This document shows positions 9,435-19,211 of a DNA stretch of 64,000 nucleotides, piece by piece (the stretch's first letter is position 1; each line of letters begins with the position of its first letter). Origin of the DNA: Alcanivorax sp. DP30 (GTDB taxonomy: Bacteria > Pseudomonadota > Gammaproteobacteria > Pseudomonadales > Alcanivoracaceae); the NCBI RefSeq assembly GCF_009882945.1, contig NZ_WTUY01000005.1, forward strand, positions 599,863 through 663,862, read 5' to 3'. The notes under the pieces were generated by a model. That model did not search any database. It worked only from the letters and a program-made list of their open reading frames with translations, and was not told the DNA's origin. Position numbers and translations under genes: made by a program.

Positions 9435-9874
9435 TTTTTCTGAGAGCCTTGCTGTTGGTGTTGCTGCCGTTGCAGGCGCTGGCGGCCATTGATGTTTACC
9501 AGTTCGAAACCGAGCAGCAGGAGGCGCGCTTTCGCGTGCTGACCGACGAGCTGCGTTGCCCCAAATGTCAGAATCAAAGTATTGCCGACTCCGATGCGGA
9601 TCTTGCCCGGGACATGCGTGACCGTGTCCATAACATGATTCTGGAAGGCAAGAGTGATGCAGAAATCGTCGATTACTTTGTCTCCCGCTTTGGCGATTTC
9701 GTCAGCTATCGTCCGCCAGTCAATGTGCAGACGTCAGTGTTATGGCTGATTCCGCTGGTCATGTTGCTGGGGGGGGCGGCTCTGATCATTGTCCTGCTGC
9801 GCCGGGCCAGCGCCCGTGCCGACCTCAATGATGATGTGAATGATCGCAACAGTGACCAGGGGGGCACGCAATGA
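9431..9874 (+). CDS. ccmH: Cytochrome c maturation protein CcmH
   Basis: Short CcmH/CycL-type protein of 147 residues. A signal sequence covers about residues 1-19, followed by a periplasmic three-helix domain with the LRCPKCQNQSI redox motif that binds or reduces apocytochrome c, and one C-terminal membrane segment (about residues 103-124). The Cys pair is intact. This is the short form; the TPR half found fused in E. coli CcmH is here the separate next gene, ccmI. Confidence 0.95.
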   Translation: MIFLRALLLVLLPLQALAAIDVYQFETEQQEARFRVLTDELRCPKCQNQSIADSDADLARDMRDRVHNMILEGKSDAEIVDYFVSRFGDFVSYRPPVNVQTSVLWLIPLVMLLGGAALIIVLLRRASARADLNDDVNDRNSDQGGTQ

Positions 9875-10896
9875 TCTGGATTTTGTCTGCGGCGGTTTTT
9901 CTGCTGTTGCTGGCCGCTGCGCTGTGGTGGCAGTGGCGCCGTGAAGCGCGTCGAGCGGGCCGTGCCACTGCCGGGGGTGTGGGGATTCCCCTGATCGTGG
10001 TGTTGCTGGCGGCTGCGGGCTACCTGCTGATCGGCCGTAATGAACATACCGGTCCCTGGCTTGAGCATCAGCGCCTGTATGGTGATGCGGCCCGTTCCAT
10101 TATCGCCGGTGAAACACCGGCCATGGCCGCAGCGGATATTCCTGCCGGGGCCATGGTGCGGGTCCTGCAGGCGCAGTTGTCTCAGACCCCATCCGCCACG
10201 GGCTGGTATGCGCTGGGCAGTCTTTACGACCAACTGGGTGCACCGGCTCAGACCGAGGAAGCAGCGCACAAGGCGCTGGCCCTGGATCCGGAGGCGTCGT
10301 CCGCTCATTTATTGCTGGCTCGTGCCTTGATTGAACAGGCCGGCGGCAAGCTGACTGATGCGGCCCGCGAGCAGATTCAGTGGGTGCTGGATCGTGAGCC
10401 CCATCATGATGGGGCCTGGATGCTGCTGACCATGGCTGCGGACCGGGCAGGGCAGTACCCGCTGGCGATTGCTGGTTGGGAGTCGCTGCTCAGCCGTCAT
10501 GGCGATGGTGAAACCGCCGACTTGTTGCGGCGTGGCCTAGAGAATTCGCGGTTGCAACAGCAGCGTCAGGGAGTATTTGCGAATTTGAGTGCGGTTGTAG
10601 AAGGGCAGGGCTTGCCCGCCGGCGGAACCCTGTTTGTCTATATCCGTGAACAAGGCAGCACTGGTCAGCCACTGGCCGCCCGTCGCCAGGTGATTCCTGC
10701 TTTCCCTGCCACGCTGTCTCTGACCGCTGAGAACTGGCTGCAGGCCTATCCGTCCGGGGAGACATCCCTGGTGATGGGCGCGCGTTATACTCCGGCGCCC
10801 GGTGCTGCCGTGGATCAGGCCATGATCAGTGCACAACCGGTAGCCATGGCGCTACCCCAGCAGGAGCCAGTAACACTGAGGCTGAAGGCCAAATAG
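9871..10896 (+). CDS. ccmI: Cytochrome c maturation protein CcmI (TPR)
   Basis: Apocytochrome c chaperone of the System I heme ligation complex, 341 residues. Two N-terminal membrane segments (about residues 2-19 and 36-55) frame a cytoplasmic loop. TPR-like helices follow at about residues 100-220 (ALGSLYDQLGAPAQTEEAAHKALAL and similar), and a C-terminal beta-rich periplasmic domain with GTLFVYIREQGSTG, as in long CcmI/CycH proteins. It overlaps ccmH by 4 bp and is last in the operon. A perfect 26-bp palindrome begins 23 bp after its stop. Confidence 0.9.
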   Translation: MIWILSAAVFLLLLAAALWWQWRREARRAGRATAGGVGIPLIVVLLAAAGYLLIGRNEHTGPWLEHQRLYGDAARSIIAGETPAMAAADIPAGAMVRVLQAQLSQTPSATGWYALGSLYDQLGAPAQTEEAAHKALALDPEASSAHLLLARALIEQAGGKLTDAAREQIQWVLDREPHHDGAWMLLTMAADRAGQYPLAIAGWESLLSRHGDGETADLLRRGLENSRLQQQRQGVFANLSAVVEGQGLPAGGTLFVYIREQGSTGQPLAARRQVIPAFPATLSLTAENWLQAYPSGETSLVMGARYTPAPGAAVDQAMISAQPVAMALPQQEPVTLRLKAK

Positions 10897-10918
10897 CCCT
10901 TCCATCGCTTCAAATTTT

Positions 10919-10944
10919 GTGCGTGCGACCTAGGTCGCACGCAC
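10919..10944. repeat. Perfect 26-bp palindrome between ccmI and adk
   Basis: Two 13-bp arms (GTGCGTGCGACCT and its exact complement) meet with no loop. There is no T tract, so it is not a classical terminator; it could be an operator, a transcript-stabilising element or a protein-binding site. Confidence 0.7.
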
Positions 10945-10976
10945 CGTCCCTTGTGGAGAAACGGGCCTCAAGGTAA

Positions 10977-11813
<837 letters not shown>

Positions 11814-11833
11814 TTCATACCAGAATAAGGAAA

Positions 11834-11859
11834 GGGAGGCTTTGGCCTCCCTTTTTTTT
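11834..11859 (+). terminator. Rho-independent terminator of adk
   Basis: GGGAGGC, TTTG loop, GCCTCCC, then eight T residues. Confidence 0.92.
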
Positions 11860-11883
11860 GCGTCATTCTGGACTAGCGGAAAG

Positions 11884-11991
11884 CCACCGCTCCTGGTGTG
11901 CTGGCTGTATCCAACGTAAGTGCTGCGGAAGGGGCTTGCACGGGATCGCGTTGTCCGTAATGAGGAGCCATTCGCGTGCAAGCACGCTCCC
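11884..11991. repeat. Dispersed repeat of about 100 bp, copy 1
   Basis: Aligned by eye with 13939-14047. The two share blocks such as GTGCTGGCTGT/GTGTTGGCTGT, AAGTGC, GGATCG and CACGCTCCC/AACACTCCC in the same order over 100 bp in each. Its right end (GTGCAAGCACGCTCCC) also resembles the REP-like element at 49.6 kb. Confidence 0.6.
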
Positions 11992-13109
11992 ATATAGCCC
12001 TCCGCCCCCACGATGGAGGCCAGCAAGGCCTGCAGCGTTTCCGTAGTATGGCGGCCGTCCCCTTTATTACTCTACAGTCCAGGGTAAACCTTTTTGATTC
12101 AGCGTGGATTTAAGGGAGCGTCATGCCTGCTGTCCGGACGCCAGCAGTCTGACGCTCAACCCAACCCAGTGTGGCCGTGCGATACCAGGTTTGCGTAATG
12201 CTTGAATGGATTGGCGACAGCCTCCTGCGCTGACGTATGGATCGGTGGTCCTGGGTGTTGTCCGTGTTCTGTCTTTTGCTGCAGATCTCTTGCCTCCGAC
12301 TTCAGGCCAACCTGTATTCGTGCTAATCCGCGATGAGCCTTTTTCAGGCTGCGCTGCGGCAGGGGTACACCGCTCCGGGTTTGCTGACGGGAGGGTTGTC
12401 TTGATCATGCCCTTACTATGGCACTCCTGACGAAATCCCCCTGGAGGCGTGTTGTTGCCAGGTTGCGAGCTGTCCGGTCAGTAACTCTTTCATGGTGAAA
12501 GCACCACTTCAACGACATAACTCCTCGTTAAGCCGGGCAATGCGCTTTCTGCGCGAGCCAACACTTTCCTTGAATTGATTCGTCTACTTGATCCGGAATC
12601 CGGGTTTCAGTGTGCACGGAAATGCAGCCGAAAAAGCGCCGATGACTGTCACCGTTCTACTCATTTTTAATTCTTTGTATTGCGGTATGACGATGCAGGG
12701 GGCGGCACTGATCTTTTCAATTGTCTCGATAATTGTGTCCGGGAGGCTTGGGGGGTTTATCCCGAGAAACCTTTCACGGATAAAGACGGGTTCGCTTAGG
12801 GCATCGCGCCGGCGTCACCGCTTTACTTACCGAGTCCGTCGGAATATTCCTGTGAGAATGGTCAAAGGTTCCCGTTTTTCAGGGAAAAAAGGGGGGGGGC
12901 AGTGCGAATCAGTAAAAATTTTTAAATGCGTTAGATCGAAAAATACCGCCTGGATAAAACTGAAAAAAGTGATGCCAGGCCAGGGAAAAAATTAGTGAAA
13001 TGAAAAAGGAAAATTGAATTGATCAAATAATGTACCAACCGAATTTTTTTTATGCTATTTTTCCCTTGTCGCAGTAATGATGACAACGCTATAGCTTAGG
13101 AGATCAATC
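11992..13109. other. Gene-poor, partly AT-rich intergenic region
   Basis: Over 1 kb with no convincing gene. Open frames at 12206-12430 and 12588-12995 lack a good ribosome binding site and family resemblance. The region carries a run of six A then nine G (12885-12899), a GGAATATTCC palindrome (12841-12850), and becomes AT-rich from about 12900 to the H1-like gene, which may be its promoter and leader. Confidence 0.55.
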
Positions 13110-13871
13110 ATGGCTCGAGCAAAGAAAGCCGCCGCAAAAAAAACTGCGGCTCGTAAACCAGCAGCAAAGAAGACTGCAGCGGCCAAGGCTCCGGCCCTGC
13201 CGAAGTCTGTGACTAACGCTGAAGCTAAAGTGAAACTGCAGCAGAAGGCAGTGGATCAGGCACAGAAGAAAGTCGCCCAGGCTGAAAGCAAACTGGACAA
13301 GCATCGCACCAAGGTCGATGGCGAAAATGCCAAGCTGGCCAAACTGCGTGCTGATACCGCTGCCAAGCGTGACAAGGCGAAAGCCAAGCCCACTGCTGCA
13401 GCCAAGCGCGCCGTAGAAACTGCCCGTGGCAAGCTGAACACTGTTCGCCTGAAGCTTCAGGACATTCGTGCAGAAGCCAAGCTGATCCGTGCGGAAATCC
13501 AGGCTGCCAAGAAGGTTGTTACTCGCGAGCTGAAAAAGCTGCGCACCGCAGAGCGCAACATGAAGACCAAGCTGCGTGAGCACGAGCGCAAGCTGGCCAA
13601 GAAAGTCAAAGCCGAGCAGAAGAAGGCTGAAGCCAAGGCGAAGGCTGCGGCCAAGCGCGAAGCGGCGAAAGCCAAGCGCGCCGCCAAGAAAAAATCTGCC
13701 GCGCCGAAGCGCAAGAAGGCTGCAGCGAAAAAAGCTGCTACCCGTAAAGCGCCTGCCAAGAAGAAGGCTGCTGCCAAGAAAACTGCACCAAAGAAAGCAG
13801 CAACCCGCAAGGCCCCAGCCAAGAAAGCAGCGCGTAAGCGTCCTGCGGCCAAGGCCAAAGCGTCTTCCTGA
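13110..13871 (+). CDS. Histone H1-like / AlgP-type Lys-Ala-rich DNA-binding protein
   Basis: Very basic protein of 253 residues. Residues 1-30 and about 175-253 are low-complexity repeats of AAKK, KKAA, RKAPAKK type, like the C-terminal tail of histone H1 and Pseudomonas AlgP. The middle (about 37-175) is predicted as a long charged coiled coil (KVKLQQKAVDQAQKKVAQAE and following). Such proteins bind DNA non-specifically and may compact the nucleoid or affect transcription; that role is inferred from composition. TTAGGAG lies about 6 nt before the ATG. It has its own terminator. Low-complexity tails of this kind often vary in length between strains. Confidence 0.85.
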   Translation: MARAKKAAAKKTAARKPAAKKTAAAKAPALPKSVTNAEAKVKLQQKAVDQAQKKVAQAESKLDKHRTKVDGENAKLAKLRADTAAKRDKAKAKPTAAAKRAVETARGKLNTVRLKLQDIRAEAKLIRAEIQAAKKVVTRELKKLRTAERNMKTKLREHERKLAKKVKAEQKKAEAKAKAAAKREAAKAKRAAKKKSAAPKRKKAAAKKAATRKAPAKKKAAAKKTAPKKAATRKAPAKKAARKRPAAKAKASS

Positions 13872-13894
13872 TCCTTCGGGTTCTGGCAATAAAA

Positions 13895-13919
13895 AGCCCC
13901 GCATTGCGGGGCTTTTTTT
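13895..13919 (+). terminator. Rho-independent terminator of the H1-like gene
   Basis: AGCCCCGC, ATT loop, GCGGGGCT, then six T residues. Confidence 0.92.
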
Positions 13920-13938
13920 GTTTTATCGCGATTAGAAA

Positions 13939-14047
13939 CCACCTTCACGGCGTGTTGGCTGTGACAAAGGCAAGTGCAGCAGGATCGTTCTTGAACGCGG
14001 ATCGGTTGCAACTAGCGTCGTGCCATTAACGCCTAAGCAACACTCCC
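13939..14047. repeat. Dispersed repeat of about 100 bp, copy 2
   Basis: Second copy of the element at 11884-11991, in the same orientation. Both copies lie 20-30 bp beyond a terminator and flank the H1-like gene region. Confidence 0.6.
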
Positions 14048-14218
14048 ACAATAAATCCCCAGGTGATTAGCGTGATCCAGTTGCGCACAACCGGTGCTCT
14101 TTCGCGCTTCCGGAGGACAAGTGCTACCCCCGATGAAGGCAAGGCAAAATGCAATTATATGCATTTTCATTCTGCAGGCAGGACGAACAGGGGAAAGCCA
14201 TAATTCATAAAAGGTGTT

Positions 14219-14237
14219 GATAATGATTCGCGTTAGG
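14219..14237 (+). promoter_or_regulatory. Candidate Fur box upstream of bfd
   Basis: GATAATGATTCGCGTTAGG matches the 19-bp Fur consensus at 13 positions, including the full first nonamer GATAATGAT. bfd genes are usually derepressed under iron limitation, which fits. Confidence 0.6.
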
Positions 14238-14271
14238 GTTAGCATCGTCACCAGAGATTGAGGAATGGCGT

Positions 14272-14502
14272 ATGTACGTTTGTATCTGCAAGGGCATTAC
14301 TGACAACCAAATACGGGAAGCGGTCGAAAATGGCTGCGACAGCCTGCGTGATCTTCGTCGGGAACTTGGGGTTGGAAGTCAGTGTGGAAAATGTGCCCGC
14401 CACGCCCGCCAGGAGTTGCGTGAAGCCCGTAGCGCAAATCAGGCGACCTCTTTCTCTCACTCTTCCTCAGAGCCGGTAATGTTCTGGCCGCAAACGGCAT
14501 AA
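14272..14502 (+). CDS. bfd: Bacterioferritin-associated ferredoxin
   Basis: Small [2Fe-2S] protein of 76 residues that reduces bacterioferritin to release stored iron. The BFD fold motif is complete: MYVCICKGITDNQIREAV gives C4 and C6, and GVGSQCGKCARHARQ gives the second CxxC. The start is ATG 14272, with GAGGAAT upstream. A Fur-like site precedes it and bfr follows about 130 bp later, the classic partner arrangement. The C-terminal 20 residues are not conserved in type. Confidence 0.95.
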   Translation: MYVCICKGITDNQIREAVENGCDSLRDLRRELGVGSQCGKCARHARQELREARSANQATSFSHSSSEPVMFWPQTA

Positions 14503-14531
14503 CAATCGTTCTCATTTTCATAAGCGATTGT
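14501..14531 (+). promoter_or_regulatory. Fur-like site and inverted repeat between bfd and bfr
   Basis: Positions 14501-14519 match the Fur consensus at 12 of 19 bases. The same stretch begins a 7-bp inverted repeat ACAATCG (14502-14508) with CGATTGT (14525-14531). Either could regulate bfr; no direct evidence. Confidence 0.4.
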
Positions 14532-14633
14532 ATTGAAAGCGTTTTTCTTCCTTATTACGCCTTGTTTATGATGTCTCGATCCTGAACAATAGGGGCTTGT
14601 CAGCTTCCCTGATTCAACGGATGGAGAATCCCC

Positions 14634-15113
14634 ATGAAAGGCGACGCCAAGGCCATTGAGTTCCTTAACCGGGCACTCGGCAACGAACTGGTAGCCATCA
14701 ATCAGTACTTTTTGCACGCCAAAATGTACAAGGATTGGGGCCTGCATGCCCTTTATGAAAAGGAATACCACGAGTCCATCGATGAGATGAAGCATGCCGA
14801 TTGGCTGGTAGACAGGATCCTGTTTCTGGAAGGCATGCCTAACCTGCAGGATCTCGGCAAACTCATGATTGGTGAGAACACCAAAGAGATGCTTGAGTGC
14901 GATCTGAAACTGGAAAAGATTGCCGTACCCGATTTGCGTGAAGGCATTGCCTACTGCGAATCCATTCAGGATTACGTGTCTCGGGATTTGCTGAATCGCA
15001 TCCTGGAATCCGAAGAGGAACACATCGACTGGCTGGAAACCCAGCTCAATTTGATCGAGCTTGTGGGCATTGAAAATTACCTGCAAAAACAAATTGAGGC
15101 AGAAGAAGACTGA
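14634..15113 (+). CDS. bfr: Bacterioferritin
   Basis: Iron-storage protein of 159 residues forming a 24-subunit shell with heme at subunit dimers. All diiron ferroxidase ligands are present at the standard positions: E18, E51, H54, E94, E127 and H130. The heme ligand M52 is present in DEMKHADW. So this is an active, heme-binding subunit, not the Met-less partner found in some two-subunit systems. ATGGAGAATCCCC gives the ribosome binding site. It sits downstream of bfd. Confidence 0.97.
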   Translation: MKGDAKAIEFLNRALGNELVAINQYFLHAKMYKDWGLHALYEKEYHESIDEMKHADWLVDRILFLEGMPNLQDLGKLMIGENTKEMLECDLKLEKIAVPDLREGIAYCESIQDYVSRDLLNRILESEEEHIDWLETQLNLIELVGIENYLQKQIEAEED

Positions 15114-15139
15114 TTGCTGAACTTTTGAGCGATTGGCGC

Positions 15140-15168
15140 TTGACTCCCCGAGGGTGTTTCGGAATAAT
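15140..15168 (+). promoter_or_regulatory. Sigma-70 promoter of tRNA-Arg
   Basis: TTGACT (15140-15145), a 17-bp spacer, AATAAT (15163-15168), 40 bp before the mature tRNA. A GC-rich stretch (discriminator-like) follows the -10, as in stable RNA promoters. Confidence 0.8.
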
Positions 15169-15207
15169 GCGCAGCCTCTCGGGGCGATACAGCAACGAGA
15201 TGAAAAA

Positions 15208-15284
15208 GCGCTGGTAGCTCAGCTGGATAGAGCATCTGGCTACGAACCAGAAGGTCGGGGGTTCGACTCCTCCCCAGCGCGCCA
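15208..15284 (+). tRNA. tRNA-Arg (anticodon ACG)
   Basis: A complete 77-nt cloverleaf ending in encoded CCA. The acceptor stem is GCGCTGG with CCAGCGC, the D stem GCTC/GAGC, the anticodon stem TCTGG/CCAGA with loop CTACGAA (anticodon ACG, whose A34 is deaminated to inosine by TadA), and the T arm GGGGG/CCTCC with TTCGACT. It stands alone with its own promoter and terminator. No integrated element is attached to its 3' end within the window. Confidence 0.98.
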
Positions 15285-15294
15285 TACAGACGAA

Positions 15295-15320
15295 GGGCTT
15301 GCAGAGATGCAGGCCCTTTT
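15295..15320 (+). terminator. Rho-independent terminator of tRNA-Arg
   Basis: GGGCTTGCA, GAGA loop, TGCAGGCCC (one G-U pair), then TTTT. Confidence 0.88.
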
Positions 15321-15683
15321 CTGTTTCTGGTGGCCTGAAAACCGGTCACCCTCCCGCACTTATCCCGCATACGTTATTTTATTCCCTTTAGCGTAAAGTT
15401 TAGCTGTCAGACAGATGTCTTGTGTCTTGCAGTGGGCAGAGTGAGTGCGCTTTGGTCGCACTGCTTGCGTGCGCTGTCAGGGGGATTGATCAAAACCACC
15501 AAAACCGCTTTCACCTAATACCCTTGCCTCATTGCGAATTGTCGACAATCCGCTTACATTCCGCGAAATCCTGACGTGAACCTGAAAGACCCACAAAGTC
15601 GAAGGGCAACGGTTTAACCGACTGTTATCCCGTTCACGGCTGCGGCAACTGAAACCGCTAACGGAACCGTAAAGGAGTGTTCC
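15321..15683. other. Intergenic region upstream of the oad operon
   Basis: About 360 bp without a gene. It contains the 12-bp palindrome at 15538-15549 and presumably the oad promoter. I see no remnants of an integrase or att duplication next to the tRNA. Confidence 0.5.
15538..15549. promoter_or_regulatory. Palindrome ATTGTCGACAAT, candidate GntR-type operator
   Basis: A perfect 12-bp palindrome, TTGTC-GACAA, resembling operators of the FadR/LldR branch of GntR regulators, about 135 bp before oadG. Confidence 0.35.
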
Positions 15684-15938
15684 ATGGATCCACTGATGTC
15701 CCAGGGCCTCGAGCTCATGCTGGTTGGTATGGGGGTGGTGTTTGTTTTCCTGATTGTCCTGGTGGGGATTACCACCTTGATGTCAGCGCTGGTACAGCGT
15801 TTTGGACAAGCTCCGATCGTCCCGGCAGTCGTTCCTGCTGCGACTCCGGCCTCTGCTGCCTCGGATGTTCCTCCCGCTGCAGTGATCAAGGCCATCGAGA
15901 AAGCCGTGCGTCAGCATCGGCAGTCTTCCCAGTCATAA
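15684..15938 (+). CDS. oadG: Oxaloacetate decarboxylase gamma subunit
   Basis: Small membrane subunit of 84 residues that assembles the Na+-pumping oxaloacetate decarboxylase and binds Zn2+ near its C-terminus. One transmembrane helix spans about residues 10-35 ([18 protein letters not shown]), followed by an Ala/Pro-rich linker and a basic tail with histidine (VRQHRQS). AAAGGAG precedes the start. It is directly upstream of oadA (13-bp gap), the standard gene order G-A-B. Confidence 0.92.
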   Translation: MDPLMSQGLELMLVGMGVVFVFLIVLVGITTLMSALVQRFGQAPIVPAVVPAATPASAASDVPPAAVIKAIEKAVRQHRQSSQS

Positions 15939-15951
15939 TCCGGAAATCATC

Positions 15952-17745
15952 ATGAGTAAGAAACTTGGTATCACCGATGTGGTGCTCCGCGATGCCCACC
16001 AGTCCCTGTTTGCGACGCGTATGCGTCTCGATGACATGCTGCCGATTGCGGCCGCACTGGATGAAATCGGTTTCTGGTCCCTGGAATCCTGGGGCGGTGC
16101 GACGTTCGATGCCTGCATCCGTTACCTTGGCGAAGATCCCTGGGAGCGGATTCGTGAGCTGAAGAAGGCCATGCCCAACACGCCACAGCAGATGCTGCTG
16201 CGCGGTCAGAATCTGCTGGGCTACCGCCATTATGCGGATGATGTTGTGGATGCTTTTGTGGAGCGCGCAGCGGAAAACGGCGTGGATGTTTTCCGTGTCT
16301 TTGATGCCATGAATGACATGCGCAACATCGAACGCGCCATTGCGGCTGTGGTAAAGCAGGGCAAGCATGCTCAAGGCACCATTGCCTACACCGTTAGCCC
16401 CGTGCACACCCTGGATATGTGGGTAGAGCAGGGCAAGGTGATCGAACAAATGGGCGCGCAATCTGTGGCCATCAAGGATATGGCCGGCCTGTTACGTCCC
16501 GGCGATGCCTTTGAACTGGTAACCCGACTCAAGGCCGCGCTAACCATTCCGGTTCACATGCAGTGTCACGCCACCACTGGCTTGTCTACCGCCACGGCCT
16601 TGAAAGCAGCAGAAGCGGGTATCGACAACGTGGATACGGCGATTTCTTCCATGTCGATGACCTATGGCCATAGTCCTACCGAATCCGTGGTGGCCATGCT
16701 GGAAGGCACTGAGCGTGATACCGGACTTGATCTGAAAAAACTCAATAACATTGCCAGCTACTTCCGCGACGTCCGCAAGAAGTATGCGAAATTTGAAGGC
16801 AGCCTCCGTGGTGTGGATGCCCGCATTCTGGTGGCACAGGTGCCCGGCGGCATGCTCACCAATATGGAAAGCCAGCTCAAGGAGCAGGGCGCGGCGGATC
16901 GCTTCGACGAAGTGCTGGATGAGATTCCGGCGGTGCGCAAGGATCTGGGTTACATCCCGCTGGTAACGCCTACCTCGCAGATCGTTGGCACCCAGGCGGT
17001 ACTGAATGTGTTGTCCGGCGAGCGTTACAAGGTGCTCAGCAAGGAAACCCAGGGTGTGCTGCGTGGTGAATACGGTGCAGCACCTGCGCCGTTCAACAGT
17101 GAGTTGCAGGCTCGTGCCCTGAATGGGGATGAGCCTGTGACCTGTCGACCGGCGGATCTGATTGCCAATGAAATGGACAGCCTGCGTGAAGAAGTGGCCG
17201 GGCTGGCCAGTGAAAAAGGCCTTTCGCTGTCTGCCGGGGAGCGTCGTGATGATGACGTGCTGACCTATGCGCTGTTCCCGCAGATTGGCCTGAAGTTTCT
17301 GGAAAAGCGGGGCGATGCCTCAGCCTTTGAACCCGTTCCGACGGGCGAGGAGGCCCCTGCGGCTGCCGCAAACAGCGAAGGTATTTATACGGTGGACGTG
17401 GACGGCAGGCAGTACACCGTGAAAGTGAGCGATGGTGGTGATGTCACCGGCATCAAGTCTCTGGGCGGCGCTGTTGCAGACGCCGCTCCTGTGGCACCGG
17501 TAGTCGGTGATCCGGCCAACAGCATGCCGGTACCTGCGCCGCTGGCAGGCAATATCTTCAAGGTGCTGGTGAAGCCCGGTGATCGCATCGCTGAAGGCCA
17601 GAAGATCATGGTGCTGGAAGCCATGAAGATGGAAACCGACGTCTCCACCCCTGAAGCGGGCATCGTGACCGAGGTGCTGGTGAAAGAAGGCGATGCGGTA
17701 ACGGTGGGCCAGACCCTGCTGAGTGTGGAGCCAGCTCATGGATAA
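15952..17745 (+). CDS. oadA: Oxaloacetate decarboxylase alpha subunit (biotin carboxyltransferase)
   Basis: Cytosolic subunit of 597 residues that transfers CO2 from oxaloacetate to biotin. The carboxyltransferase barrel begins with [16 protein letters not shown] and contains the metal-site region MQCHATTG. A linker (about residues 460-525) leads to the biotinyl domain with the biotinylated lysine in [10 protein letters not shown]. The end overlaps the start of oadB by 8 bp. The domain order also fits pyruvate carboxylase subunit B, but neighbouring oadG and oadB settle the assignment. Confidence 0.96.
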   Translation: MSKKLGITDVVLRDAHQSLFATRMRLDDMLPIAAALDEIGFWSLESWGGATFDACIRYLGEDPWERIRELKKAMPNTPQQMLLRGQNLLGYRHYADDVVDAFVERAAENGVDVFRVFDAMNDMRNIERAIAAVVKQGKHAQGTIAYTVSPVHTLDMWVEQGKVIEQMGAQSVAIKDMAGLLRPGDAFELVTRLKAALTIPVHMQCHATTGLSTATALKAAEAGIDNVDTAISSMSMTYGHSPTESVVAMLEGTERDTGLDLKKLNNIASYFRDVRKKYAKFEGSLRGVDARILVAQVPGGMLTNMESQLKEQGAADRFDEVLDEIPAVRKDLGYIPLVTPTSQIVGTQAVLNVLSGERYKVLSKETQGVLRGEYGAAPAPFNSELQARALNGDEPVTCRPADLIANEMDSLREEVAGLASEKGLSLSAGERRDDDVLTYALFPQIGLKFLEKRGDASAFEPVPTGEEAPAAAANSEGIYTVDVDGRQYTVKVSDGGDVTGIKSLGGAVADAAPVAPVVGDPANSMPVPAPLAGNIFKVLVKPGDRIAEGQKIMVLEAMKMETDVSTPEAGIVTEVLVKEGDAVTVGQTLLSVEPAHG

Positions 17746-19036
17746 ACTGGAAACCCTCTGGACCAGTACGGGTCTCTACCACATGAGCGCGGGCCAGCTG
17801 ATCATGATGCTGGTCTGCCTGGGCCTGCTGTGGCTCGCCGTGCACAAGAAGTTCGAGCCCCTGCTGCTGGTGCCGATCGGATTTGGTGGCATTCTTGCCA
17901 ATATCCCGGTGGCCGGGCTGGCGGAATCCGCTATCAGCCAGGCGCTGCATCTGGGCGATCAGCATTTGCTCGCCAGTATGGCTCAAGTGTTGGGCATGGA
18001 TGTGGAGGCTGGCCGTCAGGCGCTCTACAAGGCCGCGGAAGCGGCAGGCCCTGCGGTGCATGATCAGCTGCATTATCTGGCCACTAAGGCCAACTACGGC
18101 GACGGCATTCTTTACCTGATTTATACCGCCGGTCTGACCACGGGTATCTTCCCGCTCCTGATCTTTATGGGGGTGGGGGCCATGACCGACTTTGGCCCCT
18201 TGCTGGCCAACCCGCGCACCCTGTTACTGGGGGCGGCGGCACAGTTCGGTATCTTTGCTGCCTTGTTGGGCGCCCTGGCGCTGAATTGGTTGGGGCTGGA
18301 CTTCAGCCTTCAGGACGCCGCCGCCATTGGCATTATCGGTGGTGCTGACGGCCCCACTTCCATCTATGTGACCACCAAGCTGGCCCCGGAACTGCTCGGT
18401 GCCATCGCCGTGGCAGCCTATTCCTACATGGCGCTGGTACCCATCATCCAGCCGCCTATTATCCGTGCGCTTACCAGCAAAGAGGAGCGCGGAATCAAGA
18501 TGGAACAGCTGCGCCCTGTGAGTCAGGTGGAGAAGATCCTGTTTCCGGTCCTGTTGCTGATTCTGGTGGCGCTGGTACTGCCTGACGCTGCGCCGCTGCT
18601 GGGCATGTTCTGCTTCGGTAACCTGATGAAGGAATCCGGTGTGGTCAATCGCCTGGTGGATACCACCAGTAACGCCTTGATCAATGTGGTCACCATCATG
18701 CTGGGGCTGGCCGTGGGCTCCAAGCTCAGTGCTGAAAAATTCCTGGTGGTGGAAACCCTGGGCATTCTGGCCCTGGGGCTGGCGGCCTTCATGATTGGTA
18801 CTGCCACCGGTGTGATCATGGGCAAGATCCTCAATCGCCTCAGCCAACACCCGGTGAATCCGATTATCGGCGCAGCCGGTGTGTCTGCGGTGCCCATGGC
18901 GGCCCGCGTGGCCAACAAGGTGGGGCTGGAGTCCAATCCGCATAACTTCCTGCTTATGCATGCCATGGGCCCGAATGTGGCCGGTGTCATTGGTTCGGCG
19001 GTCGCTGCCGGGGTGCTCCTCAACTTCGCTGGCTGA
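17738..19036 (+). CDS. oadB: Oxaloacetate decarboxylase beta subunit (Na+ pump)
   Basis: Integral membrane subunit of 432 residues that decarboxylates carboxybiotin and exports Na+. The signature region [20 protein letters not shown] contains the essential Na+-site aspartate, and the second conserved segment [20 protein letters not shown] is also present. The start is ATG 17738 (MDKLETLW), overlapping oadA by 8 bp; the frame is open 15 nt further upstream without a better site. A complete pump suggests that sodium-coupled energetics matter here, consistent with a marine bacterium. Confidence 0.96.
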   Translation: MDKLETLWTSTGLYHMSAGQLIMMLVCLGLLWLAVHKKFEPLLLVPIGFGGILANIPVAGLAESAISQALHLGDQHLLASMAQVLGMDVEAGRQALYKAAEAAGPAVHDQLHYLATKANYGDGILYLIYTAGLTTGIFPLLIFMGVGAMTDFGPLLANPRTLLLGAAAQFGIFAALLGALALNWLGLDFSLQDAAAIGIIGGADGPTSIYVTTKLAPELLGAIAVAAYSYMALVPIIQPPIIRALTSKEERGIKMEQLRPVSQVEKILFPVLLLILVALVLPDAAPLLGMFCFGNLMKESGVVNRLVDTTSNALINVVTIMLGLAVGSKLSAEKFLVVETLGILALGLAAFMIGTATGVIMGKILNRLSQHPVNPIIGAAGVSAVPMAARVANKVGLESNPHNFLLMHAMGPNVAGVIGSAVAAGVLLNFAG

Positions 19037-19211
19037 TTGTGTCTGGCGATGCAGGCCTGACCGGCATCGCCAACGTCCTTGCTCTTCTCTCGTTTCCCTC
19101 GTATATCCTCGCCAGAGGATGCCGGCGCGTGCGGATGGCGATCTTGTTTTCCGATTCCGCTACAATGTGTGCCCTCTCGCCCCGCACAGACCTCGGTAAA
19201 AAGGTGATTCC

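Noticed and set aside
12206-12995. Two open frames (74 and 135 aa) in the gene-free stretch
   Set aside because: No ribosome binding site, unnatural composition and no resemblance to known proteins.
13104-13904. Leucine/Ser/Gly-rich frame antisense to the H1-like gene
   Set aside because: A mirror of Lys/Ala repeats, which read as Leu/Phe/Ser/Gly on the other strand.
15208-15683. tRNA-Arg as an integration site for a mobile element
   Set aside because: No integrase gene and no second copy of the tRNA 3' end seen; the next genes are a normal oad operon.
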